Assembly: GCF_900143565.1 (NCBI RefSeq)
Contig: NZ_FREX01000005.1
Span: 62,001-126,000, forward strand
Source of the DNA: Pseudovibrio sp. Alg231-02
Lineage (GTDB): Bacteria > Pseudomonadota > Alphaproteobacteria > Rhizobiales > Stappiaceae
Length of the DNA: 64,000 bases
Direction of reading: 5' to 3'
The notes below the pieces were generated by a model. The model saw only the letters and a list, made by a program, of their open reading frames with translations. It did not search any database and had not been told where the DNA came from. Shown piece after piece: positions 10,046-19,069 of this stretch; position 1 is the first letter of the stretch, and every line of letters begins with the position of its first letter. Made by a program: the position numbers and the translations under genes.

Positions 10046-10801
10046 ATGATTGAAGCATTGTCTGCACACTCCGCCTTGCAGTTGTGTCTGGTGGCTGGAG
10101 CCATCCTTTTGGCAGGTTTGATGCGTGGATTTGCCGGGTTTGGTTCAGGTATGGTCTGGATCCCCCTCGCTGCACTGGTCATTGGCCCAAAACTCGCAGC
10201 AGCTGCCCTACTCATCCTCGACACCATAGTCGCGCTGCCACTCATTTTCCCGGCAACCAAGCTGTGCCGATGGAAAAGCGTCGTGCCTGCCGCCATTGGA
10301 GCGATCCTTGCCGTCTCTGTCGGCGCATGGATCCTCGCCAATGCACCACCCTTTATTCTGCACTGGGGCATATCCATCGTAGTGCTCGCGCTGCTGGCCG
10401 TCCTCATGTCCAACTGGACTTATTCAGAGGAACCCAGCCGCAAGCAGAACCTCGGTGTCGGGGCACTCTCCGGCCTGCTTGGTGGCTTCAGCCAGATGCC
10501 ATCCATCCCCATCTACACACTTTGGGCAACCGGCCCCCATCCACAAAACGTAATCCGCGCTAACATGATCGTGTTTATCGCGATAGCTGACGTCTCCGCG
10601 TATGCCTCCTACGCTTACAACGGCCTTTTCACAAAAGAACTCATACCGGTCCTGATCATCGCCGGCCCAATCTATCTGGGCTGTCTTATGTTTGGTGCGA
10701 AAGCCTTCAAAAGCGCACCACCTACGTATTTCAAATGGGCGGCAAAAGGCATCATCTTCCTCGCTGCTGTCGTTTCCCTGCCATTCTTCCACGACCTCTA
10801 A
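10046..10801 (+). CDS. TauE/SafE-family sulfite/organic-anion permease (copy 1)
   Basis: This 251-residue integral membrane protein has about eight hydrophobic helices. The TauE/SafE signature [20 protein letters not shown] occurs in the first half and its internal repeat [20 protein letters not shown] in the second. Family members export or import sulfite, sulfoacetate or other small organic anions; the substrate here is not predictable. AAGGACC precedes the ATG. It is followed 187 bases later by a paralogue with the same motif order, and then by an Lrp-type regulator gene, suggesting a small regulated transport unit. Confidence 0.86.
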   Translation: MIEALSAHSALQLCLVAGAILLAGLMRGFAGFGSGMVWIPLAALVIGPKLAAAALLILDTIVALPLIFPATKLCRWKSVVPAAIGAILAVSVGAWILANAPPFILHWGISIVVLALLAVLMSNWTYSEEPSRKQNLGVGALSGLLGGFSQMPSIPIYTLWATGPHPQNVIRANMIVFIAIADVSAYASYAYNGLFTKELIPVLIIAGPIYLGCLMFGAKAFKSAPPTYFKWAAKGIIFLAAVVSLPFFHDL

Positions 10802-10888
10802 CCATACCTGCCTCACTCAATTTCCCGCAGTTTCACAAGGCTAGAGGGCAAATTGCGATGTCCTCCAGAGGGTAATTGAGAAATTCTC

Positions 10889-10920
10889 GACAATTCCTCC
10901 AATTGTCCCGATTGGAGGAA
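10889..10920. repeat. Overlapping perfect inverted repeats between the two TauE genes
   Basis: Arms TTCCTCCAAT (10894-10903) and ATTGGAGGAA (10911-10920) form a perfect 10-bp inverted repeat around TGTCCCG. A second palindrome, GACAATT-CCTCC-AATTGTC (10889-10907), overlaps the left arm. There is no T-tract on either side, so a terminator is unlikely. The site is 69 bases before the second TauE start and may be an operator, possibly for the nearby Lrp-type regulator. Confidence 0.5.
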
Positions 10921-10988
10921 GGCACCTTCGTAACTTATAGTCCGCACAACTAGGAAGCCTAAAACCGACCTTCTCAGCAGAGGCATAT

Positions 10989-11750
10989 ATGCTCCCAGAC
11001 GTCGCAGGACTAGAATCCCCGGCCTTCTTGATGGTGTGCGCAACTATAGCGCTCGCTGGGTTGACCCGTGGGTTTGCCGGCTTCGGAGCCGCGATGATCT
11101 ACATGCCCATTGCCTCCGCCATTATGGAACCAAAGCTGGCCGCAGCCTCTCTTCTCATGGTCGATGCAACAATCTCACTCCCCATGGTGGTCTCAGCCAC
11201 CAAAATCTGCGACTGGAGAACGGTTCTTCCAGCAGCAGGAGGGGCAGTGATCACCGTATCTATCGGCGCATGGGTACTCACAAATGCCGATCCCTACATT
11301 TTGCGCTGGGTTCTGTCCGGAGTGGTACTCCTCCTGCTAATCATTTTGATTTCAGGCTGGCGCTACACCAAGGCACCCAACAAGCGCACCTCCTTTGGGG
11401 TTGGCGCAGTTTCCGGCCTGCTCGGCGGTATGACACAACTGGCTGGCCCTCCGGTCATCACCTACTGGATGTCTGGCCCCTTGCCCGTCAGCGTTATTCG
11501 CGCCAACCTGATCACCTACTTCTTCTTCACCAGTTTTGGCTCATTTGCGGCGTTCTGGTGGAATGGCCTGATCACACAGGAGCTGCTGCTCCTCTCACTC
11601 CTGATCTGCCCGGCATACGGCCTGAGCATCTATTTGGGAGCCAAAGGCTTCTCACTATCAAGCGGTCGCTCGTACCGCGCACTCGCTTATTCACTCATCT
11701 TGGGAGCCGCCATCACAAGCATGCCAATTTTGGATGGAATTCTCAGATGA
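10989..11750 (+). CDS. TauE/SafE-family sulfite/organic-anion permease (copy 2)
   Basis: This 253-residue membrane protein is clearly paralogous to the product of the gene just upstream. The shared blocks occur in order: LTRGFAGFGAAM, EPKLAAASLL, SIGAWVLTNADPYIL, GVGAVSGLLGGMTQLAGPPV and VIRANLITY. It keeps the classical GG-x-T-Q-x-x-G-P-P form of the second motif, whereas copy 1 has [10 protein letters not shown] there, so substrate or coupling may differ. AGAGG lies 5 bases before the ATG. An Lrp-type regulator gene follows on the same strand. Confidence 0.87.
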   Translation: MLPDVAGLESPAFLMVCATIALAGLTRGFAGFGAAMIYMPIASAIMEPKLAAASLLMVDATISLPMVVSATKICDWRTVLPAAGGAVITVSIGAWVLTNADPYILRWVLSGVVLLLLIILISGWRYTKAPNKRTSFGVGAVSGLLGGMTQLAGPPVITYWMSGPLPVSVIRANLITYFFFTSFGSFAAFWWNGLITQELLLLSLLICPAYGLSIYLGAKGFSLSSGRSYRALAYSLILGAAITSMPILDGILR

Positions 11751-11880
11751 TCTAAGACCATACACACACGTTGATAACGGCCAAGAGAAGCCTCAGGCAA
11801 CCAACACAGCTTGCGAAACAAAGAAAAACAACTTAGTTTCCGCAATAATATTCCTATAAACAGACGAAAAAACCAGATTT

Positions 11881-12378
11881 ATGCCAAAATCATCGCTCGA
11901 CAAGATTGACCTAGAAATCCTGAAAAATCTTCAGGAGGACGGTCGCCTAACCAACGTAGAGTTGGCAGGTAAAGTTGCCCTATCCCCATCTCCATGCCTG
12001 CGCCGCGTCAAAAACCTCGAAGACAGCGGCGTGATCAACGGCTATCAGGCATCCGTGAATCGCAAGACTGTTGGTCTTGGCATGACGGTCTTTGTTGAAA
12101 TGCGCGTAGGCAAACAAAGCAAAGCGCAGATCATGTCGATCATCGAGCGCGTCACCTCGCAGCCAGAGGTCGTGTCTTGTCATCTGGTCTCAGGTCAGTC
12201 TGATATCCTTGCTGAGATCGTTGTCCCAACGCTGGAAGCCTACGACGTCTTCCTCTCTGACTTCCTGATGTCACTGGACGGTGTCGAGGATGTGCGCTCC
12301 AACTTTGCAATCCGCACACTCAAAGCAAACGGCGCATTGCCACTACAGCATTTGGAATCCATCATCGACGATGATTAA
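11881..12378 (+). CDS. Lrp/AsnC-family transcriptional regulator
   Basis: This 165-residue protein has the standard two-domain Lrp layout. An N-terminal winged helix-turn-helix (about 5-60, LDKIDLEILKNLQEDGRLTN followed by LSPSPCLRRVKNLEDSGVI) precedes a C-terminal RAM ligand-binding domain (about 68-150). Members sense amino acids or related metabolites and often act on the adjacent transporter. Here the upstream TauE pair is the obvious candidate target. No strong ribosome binding site is seen before the ATG. Confidence 0.92.
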   Translation: MPKSSLDKIDLEILKNLQEDGRLTNVELAGKVALSPSPCLRRVKNLEDSGVINGYQASVNRKTVGLGMTVFVEMRVGKQSKAQIMSIIERVTSQPEVVSCHLVSGQSDILAEIVVPTLEAYDVFLSDFLMSLDGVEDVRSNFAIRTLKANGALPLQHLESIIDDD

Positions 12379-12382
12379 TCAA

Positions 12383-12967
12383 TCAGGAGGCGTCCTCGTT
12401 CTTACCTGAGCCGGTAACGATCTGCGCCATACTGACAAGCTCGGAAATTCTGTCCTGAAGGAAGTTGCTGTTTTGAGCGATGAGCAGCATCTGCCTTTGA
12501 TAAAGGCAGAACAGATACGCACCGACACAAAGCCCCAATCCGATATAGGAGAGGGGCTGCCCGAGCAAAGCAAGGCCGATGTAGAGCAACGGTGGGAACA
12601 CAGTCACAATGACTGAACACAGGGATACCCACCACTCTCCCTTATGAAAACCATTGATCGGCATGGTTAGAATAGCAGCTGTCGCAATCAGACAGCGCTC
12701 TTTCATTGTCCGGGCAATGTTCACCGCCTGCCGCAGATACAGCGCTGTCAGTAGACCAGCCACCGTCAGCACATACGGCGCACTGAGCACACAAAAGCCG
12801 TAGACCCGCGCCACCAATGGTGCCCTCTCCTCCCAAACACCGGAAGGCGTTTCCAGCACGGCACCAAGAACCAGCAGAGCGGCATAAGCAATCGCCAGCA
12901 AATGCAGCCGCCATGCTGAGCCGATAGCATGCTCAATCACGCGAACCTTGTCGTTTTCCTCACTCAC
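12383..12967 (-). CDS. Hypothetical polytopic membrane protein
   Basis: I do not recognise this 194-residue protein. It has about four or five hydrophobic helices (LLAIAYAALLVLGAVL, GFCVLSAPYVLTVAGLLTAL, CLIATAAILTMPI, WWVSLCSVIVTVFPPLLYIG and YIGLGLCVGAYLFCLY). The polar C-terminal tail (DRISELVSMAQIVTGSGKNE) is probably helical and cytoplasmic. It is convergent with the Lrp-type gene (4-base gap) and belongs to the segment that separates yebC from ruvC. Confidence 0.65.
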   Translation of the reverse strand: MSEENDKVRVIEHAIGSAWRLHLLAIAYAALLVLGAVLETPSGVWEERAPLVARVYGFCVLSAPYVLTVAGLLTALYLRQAVNIARTMKERCLIATAAILTMPINGFHKGEWWVSLCSVIVTVFPPLLYIGLALLGQPLSYIGLGLCVGAYLFCLYQRQMLLIAQNSNFLQDRISELVSMAQIVTGSGKNEDAS

Positions 12968-13071
12968 GAACCTGCCTCAACCCTGATCATAGTCGCAAAA
13001 AGGTTTCACAGAGCCCCAACGAAGCCAACTCCATTGAAATCAGGGGCACCCTCACAAAACAAGCACGCAAC

Positions 13072-13105
13072 AAAAAAGGCGGCACGCAAAACGCACCGCC
13101 TTTAT
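13072..13105 (-). terminator. Intrinsic terminator after yebC
   Basis: On the minus strand AAAGGCGG and CCGCCTTTTTTG form a strong GC stem around a TGCGTTTTGCGTG loop, followed by the T-tract. It lies about 20 bases downstream of the yebC stop. Confidence 0.85.
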
Positions 13106-13125
13106 AACTTAATCAGAAAACAGGC

Positions 13126-13869
13126 TTAGCCGAGCTTTGCCATGATTTCCTCTGAGATGTCGAAGTTAGAGAAGACGTTCTGCACGTCATCATCATCTTC
13201 CAGCGCATCCATCAGCTTCATGATGGTGCCAGCTTTCTCTTCGTTCACTTCTACAAGATTCTGCGGCTTCCAGATGATCTTTACAGACTCAGCTTCGCAC
13301 AGCGCTTCTTCCAGCGCCTTGGAAACGTCGGAGAGATCCTCGAAGGCACAGATAATGGTGTGGCCGTCTTCATCGCTCTCAACGTCATCAGCACCGGCTT
13401 CAATGCCAGCTTCCATGACGGTGTCCGCATCACCAGCTTCAGGCTTGTAAACAAGCTCGCCAACACGATCGAACATGAAAGAAACAGAACCGGTTTCTCC
13501 CATGGATCCACCGTATTTGGTGAAGTAGGAACGCACATTTGCAGCAGAGCGGTTTTTGTTGTCAGTCAGGACTTCAACAATAATCGCGGTGCCACCCGGG
13601 CCATAACCCTCATAGCGAATCTCAGTATAATCAGCACCTTCACCAGCCTGAGACTTTGCAATCGCGCGGGCAATGTTGTCCTTCGGCATGGACTGGGCCT
13701 TCGCGTTCTGCACAGCAAGGCGCAGGCGAGGGTTTTTGTCCGGGTCAGGATCACCCATCTTCGCAGCAACGGTAATCTCTTTGGAAAAGCGAGAGAACAG
13801 TTTGGAACGTACAGCATCCTGACGTCCCTTGCGGTGCATGATATTTTTGAATTTTGAATGTCCGGCCAT
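13126..13869 (-). CDS. yebC: YebC/PmpR-family DNA-binding/translation factor
   Basis: This 247-residue protein starts with the family signature [19 protein letters not shown] and carries the conserved KKNP-type segment as [19 protein letters not shown] and [20 protein letters not shown]. Family members have been described as transcriptional regulators (PmpR) and more recently as factors relieving ribosome stalling at polyproline. The acidic C-terminus ([18 protein letters not shown]) is typical. In many relatives it neighbours ruvC; here four other genes lie between. Confidence 0.95.
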   Translation of the reverse strand: MAGHSKFKNIMHRKGRQDAVRSKLFSRFSKEITVAAKMGDPDPDKNPRLRLAVQNAKAQSMPKDNIARAIAKSQAGEGADYTEIRYEGYGPGGTAIIVEVLTDNKNRSAANVRSYFTKYGGSMGETGSVSFMFDRVGELVYKPEAGDADTVMEAGIEAGADDVESDEDGHTIICAFEDLSDVSKALEEALCEAESVKIIWKPQNLVEVNEEKAGTIMKLMDALEDDDDVQNVFSNFDISEEIMAKLG

Positions 13870-14104
13870 AGGTCTTCCCGGCTTGTGTTTGCAAATAAAA
13901 CTTATAGCTCAAAGGAGCGCTCACCAAGCCGCTGATAGCTTGGACAGCGCTCTCCCCGACACGTATGTCGCCAAAACGTCGAGCAAATTTGATGAAAGCT
14001 TATAAGACGCTTACACGACAAAATCCAGAGCAAGAAACCGCGAGAGAGCTCCCGACCGTCCTCTTCCCTACCAATCAACGTGTAAGCATGACGTTTATTC
14101 AGGC

Positions 14105-14941
14105 TTAGCTGTTTGCTGCGCTTGGCCAAAATGGTGGGATAATCTGCGACAAACGCCCGCCAATCCGTACTGGAGAGACATGCTTGGCCAGACCAGTGCG
14201 GTCATCCGTCTCAACAGCAACACCACAAACCGTTGCTTCACCCAATGCAGGTGTAAAACGGCTGCCATTCACTTTGCGCAGGAAGCGGTTGACCGGTTCT
14301 TCCTTATCCATACCCAAAACAGAATCGTAATCGCCACACATGCCCGCATCGGACATATAGGCCGTGCCTCCCACCAGAACCTGATGATCAGCAGTCGGAA
14401 CATGCGTATGGGTGCCAACAACCAGAGATGCACGGCCATCACAGAAATGCCCCATCGCCTGCTTTTCACTGGTCGCTTCGGCGTGCATATCAATAATGAT
14501 CGCATCAGCCATAGCGCCCAGTGGGCAGTCAGCAAGAATTTTGTCGATAGCAGCAAACGGACAATCCAGCGCATCCATGTAAACGCGGCCCATCACATTC
14601 ACCACCAGCACATCAGCACCGTTTTTGGCACGGTAAAGGTTTGCGCCCTTACCCGGTGTACCTGATGGATAGTTTGCAGGGCGCAGCAAGCGGTTCTGAC
14701 GCTCAATATAAACAAGCGTATCGCGCTGATCCCAAATGTGGTTGCCAGTGGTAACAACGTCAGCACCAGCATCCAGCACATTTTCAAGAATTTCTTCGGT
14801 GATACCAAAGCCTGCTGCGGAGTTTTCGCCATTCACAACGACAAAATCCAATTGGTTGTCTTCAACAAGTTGAGGCAGTTCATCAGTCGCAGCGTTGCGA
14901 CCAGCGCGCCCAACAAGATCCCCAAGAAACAGCAGCTGCAT
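14105..14941 (-). CDS. ymdB: YmdB-family calcineurin-like metallophosphoesterase
   Basis: This 278-residue protein belongs to the YmdB (TIGR00282) metallophosphoesterases. Those characterised hydrolyse 2',3'-cyclic nucleotides and cAMP and influence RNA turnover and biofilm decisions. Metal-binding motifs visible are FLGDLVGRAGR, VVNGENSAAGFG, TTGNHIWDQR, IIDMHAEATSEKQA and VVGTHTHVPTADHQ. It sits between the 5-FCL gene and yebC, the usual neighbourhood. The 235-base gap to yebC (13870-14104) shows no gene I can support. Confidence 0.93.
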   Translation of the reverse strand: MQLLFLGDLVGRAGRNAATDELPQLVEDNQLDFVVVNGENSAAGFGITEEILENVLDAGADVVTTGNHIWDQRDTLVYIERQNRLLRPANYPSGTPGKGANLYRAKNGADVLVVNVMGRVYMDALDCPFAAIDKILADCPLGAMADAIIIDMHAEATSEKQAMGHFCDGRASLVVGTHTHVPTADHQVLVGGTAYMSDAGMCGDYDSVLGMDKEEPVNRFLRKVNGSRFTPALGEATVCGVAVETDDRTGLAKHVSPVRIGGRLSQIIPPFWPSAANS

Positions 14942-14959
14942 TTATACACCCTTTCAGAC

Positions 14960-15040
14960 GTATCCCCGAAATGCCCGCTCGGCTTTCTATCAGGATACGC
15001 ACAAAACAAACCGTAGAACATGACGCGTAACTGCATTTAA
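14960..15040. repeat. Degenerate copy of the GATACGC-type dispersed repeat
   Basis: Between ymdB and the 5-FCL gene, the stretch with ATCAGGATACGCACAAAAC resembles the better-preserved repeats near 35.9, 33.1 and 26.5 kb. The inverted arms are largely lost, so this is a weak member. Confidence 0.35.
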
Positions 15041-15183
15041 ACGCGAGACATGCCCTGCCACGTATTCCAGACCTAAGGCTTTATAATGAAAGAATACGCG
15101 CACATCATTTGGACCAAAGCAGACCCGCCAGCTCTCGAGCATTTCATGCAAATCGCAGAAGGCCCAGTGCCTGACAAATCACT

Positions 15184-15807
15184 CTAATCACCAGCTTTCA
15201 GAAGCCCACGATCTGTCAGGATTCCATCCAATTGACGATCATGCGGCTCCATCGGAACCTCTTCTACCTCTTGAACCGCAAATGCAACCCCAATCGCAGT
15301 GAGATCGGTAAGTTTTTCCAGGTCACTCAATGCACGGTCGTAAAAACCTTTGCCATATCCGATCCGGTTGCAATGCCTGTCAAACGCTGACAATGGCACC
15401 AACACCACGTTGGGGTGCACAACCTCTGCCTCAGGCCCCGGTGCCATACTACCAAAACCCGCCAGTTCCAGCGGCCCGCCCTTATCCAGACGGCGAAACT
15501 CAAGATCATCACCAAGGACAACAGGAAGGCACAAAGAACAGCCGGTCTTCGCCAGCGCATCCATCAACGGACGTGGATCAACCTCATCCCGAATAGGCCA
15601 GAACCCGGCAACAACCGATCCCGGTTCCACCCCAAGCTCACCAGCATACCCAACAAGATCAAGCGACCGCTCAATCCGCTCTACTGGCGATAGAGTTGCT
15701 CGCGCAGCAAGTCCGGCTTTCCGCACGTCTTGCTTGGCAAGTTTACAATCGGCATTCTCGGTGTCTTGAGACGTCAACACGCACCTCACTTCTATTGAAT
15801 GGCGCAT
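15184..15807 (-). CDS. ygfA: 5-formyltetrahydrofolate cyclo-ligase
   Basis: 5-FCL converts 5-formyl-THF to 5,10-methenyl-THF with ATP, recycling the folate storage form. The ATP/Mg loop motif IGYGKGFYDRAL and the upstream CLPVV and VVLVPLSAFD segments are diagnostic. I place the start at the ATG at 15807 (207 residues). A GTG at 15780 is also possible; the longer ATG at 15888 would run toward the 6S RNA region. Location directly downstream of the probable 6S RNA mirrors the ssrS-ygfA arrangement known from other proteobacteria. Confidence 0.9.
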   Translation of the reverse strand: MRHSIEVRCVLTSQDTENADCKLAKQDVRKAGLAARATLSPVERIERSLDLVGYAGELGVEPGSVVAGFWPIRDEVDPRPLMDALAKTGCSLCLPVVLGDDLEFRRLDKGGPLELAGFGSMAPGPEAEVVHPNVVLVPLSAFDRHCNRIGYGKGFYDRALSDLEKLTDLTAIGVAFAVQEVEEVPMEPHDRQLDGILTDRGLLKAGD

Positions 15808-15934
15808 TTCCGAAAAGATCGGATCACTTATCGGGACACAATACGCTTGAACGACGCGCATTATGATGCAGCCTGCGAAAAATCGCAAAGCAAGAGAGCA
15901 TCACTGAAATGAGAGAGGAAAACAAAAAGATAAG

Positions 15935-16097
15935 AGCGCGCCACAACAGCCGTTGGAGAGTGTGCAATCCCGGAGAACCTACTATGTAGGTGGGTGCCGT
16001 GTCCCCAAGCCCACGAGCGAGGGAAGGAACAGCTCCCAAAGGAATGCGTAAGGCCCCGGGGATATGTATCTCCTGACGAACCGCGCAGCAACGCAAT
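15935..16097 (-). ncRNA. ssrS: Probable 6S RNA
   Basis: 6S RNA mimics an open promoter and sequesters the housekeeping RNA polymerase in stationary phase. The minus strand here has no convincing reading frame but carries blocks I recognise from alphaproteobacterial 6S RNAs: GGTTCGTCAGGAGA near the 5' end, CCTCGCTCGTGGGCTTGGGG and ACACGGCACCCACCT in the middle, and CAACGGCTGTTGTGGCG near the 3' end. A possible -10 element (TATATC) is at 16102-16107, and the 5-FCL gene follows, as expected. Length (about 160 nt) fits. Ends are estimates; I did not fold it fully. Confidence 0.75.
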
Positions 16098-16358
16098 GGG
16101 TGATATAGGCCAGAGCGAATAAAATTACCAGCCCCTCGGATCCAACCTTCCCATTAAATCAAGCGTAACCCACTGTCATAAACAAGTATCACCAGCCCGT
16201 ATGCGAGTGCTTTTTTAAGATTACTAACTCGATCACCGAGAACCTTTCATAACGCAGGTCATGTTCGGCAGCTTCTTCATAGTTTCCGCGTAAATATGGG
16301 CGCTTGAAGAAGACGGACTTAAAGGCCCTTGGGACTTATCGAGAGGAAGGAAAGTTGA

Positions 16359-17777
16359 ATGTCAAACAATGCATTTGCAGGCGTTCAGAAGCTCGGGCAA
16401 TCCTTGATGCTGCCAATTGCAGTGCTGCCGGTCGCAGCGATCCTCCTGCGCATTGGACAAGCCGACCTTCTTAATCTTCCCTTCGTTGCCTCTGCAGGGA
16501 GTGCAATTTTCGCCAATCTGGGCATGCTGTTTGCCGTAGGTATCGCAGTCGGCTTTGCCAAAGAGAACCACGGCGCAGCAGCTCTGGCAGGTTTGGTCGG
16601 CTTCCTCGTTGCACAACAAGGCGCTGTTGAACTGGCAGGGCTCGATCCAGAACAAGCTCTCAAGATGGAAGGTCGTATTGCAGTCCCGGTCGGGATCATC
16701 ATGGGTATTACGGCAGGCGTGCTCTACAACAAGTTCCGGGATATCAAACTTCCCGACTACCTCGCCTTTTTTGGAGGCCGCCGCTTTGTTCCCATTGTGA
16801 CCGGCGTCGCCGCGTTGCTCGTTGCCGCCCTCTTTGGGTATGGCTGGCTCTGGTTCGACAGGGCTTTAATCTCCCTCACAAACACAATCACGCATATGGG
16901 TGATGTGGGCTTGTTCCTCTATGGCGCTTTGAACCGGCTGCTGATCGTCACAGGCCTTCATCACATCCTGAACAACATCGCCTGGTTCATTCTGGGAGAT
17001 TATATCACCGCCTCAGGAGATGTTGTCACCGGCGATCTGAACCGCTTTTTCGCAGGAGATCCAACTGCCGGAGCCTACATGGCCGGCTTTTTCCCAGTCA
17101 TGATGTTTGGACTGCCCGCCGCATGCCTTGCCATGTACCATTGCTCAAAGCCAGAAAATCGCAAAGTCGTAGGAGGCATACTGCTCTCCATGGCGCTCAC
17201 GTCATTTTTGACCGGCATAACTGAGCCGATCGAGTTTGCCTTTATGTTCCTGGCCCCTGCACTCTACGTGATCCACGCAATCCTCACAGGCGTCTCGATG
17301 GTTGTGATGAACGTGCTGGGTGTGAAGCTGGGCTTTGGTTTCTCAGCAGGTTTGTTCGACTACCTGATCAACTACGGCATCTCCACAAAACCGCTCCTGC
17401 TAATCCCGGTTGGAGCTGCATTCTTCGCCATCTACTATTTTCTATTCGTGGCAACCATTAAGCTTTTTGATCTGAAGACCATGGGTCGTGAAACTAAAAA
17501 AGCGACTAAAACAGCGGACAACCCAACCGCAACAAACAGCAAAGCGCATGCTTATCTGGAAGCCTTGGGTGGCTCAGCCAACCTTTTTGAAATAGATGCC
17601 TGCGCAACCCGGTTGCGCCTGAAAGTGGTAGATAGTGATGCCATCAATGAAGCGGTTTTGAAGCAACTCGGCGTTCACGGTGTCATCAAACCTGCTGCTG
17701 GCTCAGTCCAGGTGGTTGTTGGCCCAATAGCGGACCAACTGGCAGGCGAGATAAAGGAAGAAACAAAAAAGTCTTAA
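16359..17777 (+). CDS. nagE: PTS EIICB permease, glucose/N-acetylglucosamine family
   Basis: This 472-residue protein fuses a membrane EIIC domain (about 1-365, starting VQKLGQSLMLPIAVLPVAAI) to a C-terminal EIIB domain (about 395-472). Cys415 in IDACATRLRLKV is the phosphorylated residue. The motif GITEPIEFAFMF and the GLHHILNN loop are typical of GlcNAc/glucose permeases. There is no EIIA domain, and no EI, HPr or EIIA gene in the window, so phosphoryl supply must be encoded elsewhere. GGAAGGAAAG precedes the ATG. It overlaps the end of convergent zapA by 4 bases and interrupts the usual zapA-6S RNA neighbourhood. Confidence 0.9.
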   Translation: MSNNAFAGVQKLGQSLMLPIAVLPVAAILLRIGQADLLNLPFVASAGSAIFANLGMLFAVGIAVGFAKENHGAAALAGLVGFLVAQQGAVELAGLDPEQALKMEGRIAVPVGIIMGITAGVLYNKFRDIKLPDYLAFFGGRRFVPIVTGVAALLVAALFGYGWLWFDRALISLTNTITHMGDVGLFLYGALNRLLIVTGLHHILNNIAWFILGDYITASGDVVTGDLNRFFAGDPTAGAYMAGFFPVMMFGLPAACLAMYHCSKPENRKVVGGILLSMALTSFLTGITEPIEFAFMFLAPALYVIHAILTGVSMVVMNVLGVKLGFGFSAGLFDYLINYGISTKPLLLIPVGAAFFAIYYFLFVATIKLFDLKTMGRETKKATKTADNPTATNSKAHAYLEALGGSANLFEIDACATRLRLKVVDSDAINEAVLKQLGVHGVIKPAAGSVQVVVGPIADQLAGEIKEETKKS

Positions 17778-18211
17778 GCCGCGCTTTCGTCTTCGCGCAG
17801 CTCGCTGTCCATATCAGTGCTCAGCTGCTCAATCTTGTCTGCGCTTTCCAGCAGGCGCGCAACAATTCTGGCTTCTTTCTCACGATGCTCTTTTTCGAGC
17901 TCTTCAATGCGGCTCAGATAACGCTGCTCTTGCGCAGCCAGACGCTCTTCAACAGAAGCCTCAGCTTTCCCGAGTTCTTCGATACGCCCTTCGGCGGCAC
18001 GCAATTTCCGCTCAACTTCGGCAAGGTGATCCGTCACCATGATGCCTGCCATCACGGTTAAGCGCTGATCGCCAATCTCACCAAAGTTCTCTCTCAGGCT
18101 ACTGATGCTGTCGTCAAAACGCTGAGCAAGACCGAGAAGCCGTTCTTCCTCACCATCATCACACGCCATGCGAAAGCTGCGATCATTGATTGTAACTGTA
18201 ATCTGCGCCAT
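17774..18211 (-). CDS. zapA: Cell division protein ZapA
   Basis: ZapA bundles FtsZ filaments at the Z ring. The 145-residue product begins MAQITVTINDRSFRMACDDG with the ZapA head domain (EERLLGLAQRFDDSI and QRLTVMAGIMVTDHL). A long C-terminal coiled coil follows (about 60-140, rich in E, R and L). It follows the DUF4164 gene by 5 bases, a pairing common in Hyphomicrobiales, so the two are probably cotranscribed and translated together. Confidence 0.92.
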   Translation of the reverse strand: MAQITVTINDRSFRMACDDGEEERLLGLAQRFDDSISSLRENFGEIGDQRLTVMAGIMVTDHLAEVERKLRAAEGRIEELGKAEASVEERLAAQEQRYLSRIEELEKEHREKEARIVARLLESADKIEQLSTDMDSELREDESAA

Positions 18212-18216
18212 TGATC

Positions 18217-18513
18217 TTAGCTCTCCTGTCCGTCGAGAACAGTACGAATGGATTCCATGGCAGCAACAAGGCGGCGGGAAACATCTTTGTTGACATCTTC
18301 AAGTCGCGAACCACGCGCCTCGGCCTGATCAAGCTTTGATGCCAGCTGTGTTCGATCCTCACCAATTCTCTGCAAGTCGTTTTCTAACGCATCAAGGGTC
18401 TTGTCACGGGACGTCCTGCGATGAATCGCCCCCTCAAGCTTCGTGATGGAGGCAGTAATACGATCCAGCGCATGATCCAGATCTTGCCCACTATCCATCT
18501 TCACCTCTGACAT
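18217..18513 (-). CDS. DUF4164 coiled-coil protein
   Basis: This 98-residue, almost wholly helical protein (DHALDRITASITKLEGAIHR, then LASKLDQAEARGSRLEDVNK) belongs to the DUF4164 family seen next to zapA in Hyphomicrobiales. The function is not established. Close coupling to zapA suggests a division-linked role, which is an inference. The start gives a short polar N-terminus (MSEVKMDSGQDL). Confidence 0.82.
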   Translation of the reverse strand: MSEVKMDSGQDLDHALDRITASITKLEGAIHRRTSRDKTLDALENDLQRIGEDRTQLASKLDQAEARGSRLEDVNKDVSRRLVAAMESIRTVLDGQES

Positions 18514-19069
18514 CTACCTGTATCCGTACTCACCAAAACATCAGTTACCATTGGGAGATGGCAACCCGACCTAATCCCGTCTAGGGAAGCGGAAGACAAT
18601 TATCCATTAGCTGGAGGGAATCGTCGAGCTTTATTCACATCATATCTTAGGAATGTGCGAGAACCATCTCATTTATCAGTGATTACAGAACTTACAAAGG
18701 TCTTCGACTCGGAAAATTACCCGACGCAACATTCGTGAACAAAATACAAGCTTCGCCACCATAAAAATCTAATGAACACGCATTTTACGCTAAGCAAATT
18801 CACTCATTAAAGAGACCTTGGCAACATAACTTATGTTGACAAATGCTATTCAAATTTCAAAAGCGCTCAACTTACGCAATAAACGGCACCAGAAGAGCTC
18901 AGTTTCATTGACTCAACTTTCTGACCTGCTATGTCTCCTTCCGTTATTCGTTCGTGGACAACTGCCAATTCGCATTAGTCTGGGGCAAAGACTATGGCAA
19001 CTGTCATCGAATTTACACTAGCTATTAGTAAAGAACCGGCTGCCCTGCCGGGTCGACAGCGGGAATAAG
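18514..19069. other. 556-base intergenic region upstream of tkt
   Basis: No gene, RNA or strong repeat could be supported. The region is divergent (DUF4164-zapA leftward, tkt rightward) and must carry both promoters. A TTGACA hexamer is at 18836-18841 but no good -10 sits at the right distance. The last 100 bases are probably the tkt leader. Confidence 0.5.

Noticed and set aside
13902-14129. Minus-strand frame between yebC and ymdB
   Set aside because: Overlaps the end of ymdB in another frame, with unusual composition rich in Cys, Arg and Ser, as in chance frames; no start signal.
15086-15187. 33-codon plus-strand frame beginning MKEYAHIIWTKADPPALEHF
   Set aside because: Antisense to the 3' end of the 5-FCL gene for its last bases, no clear ribosome binding site and no recognisable family; could be a remnant but not supportable.
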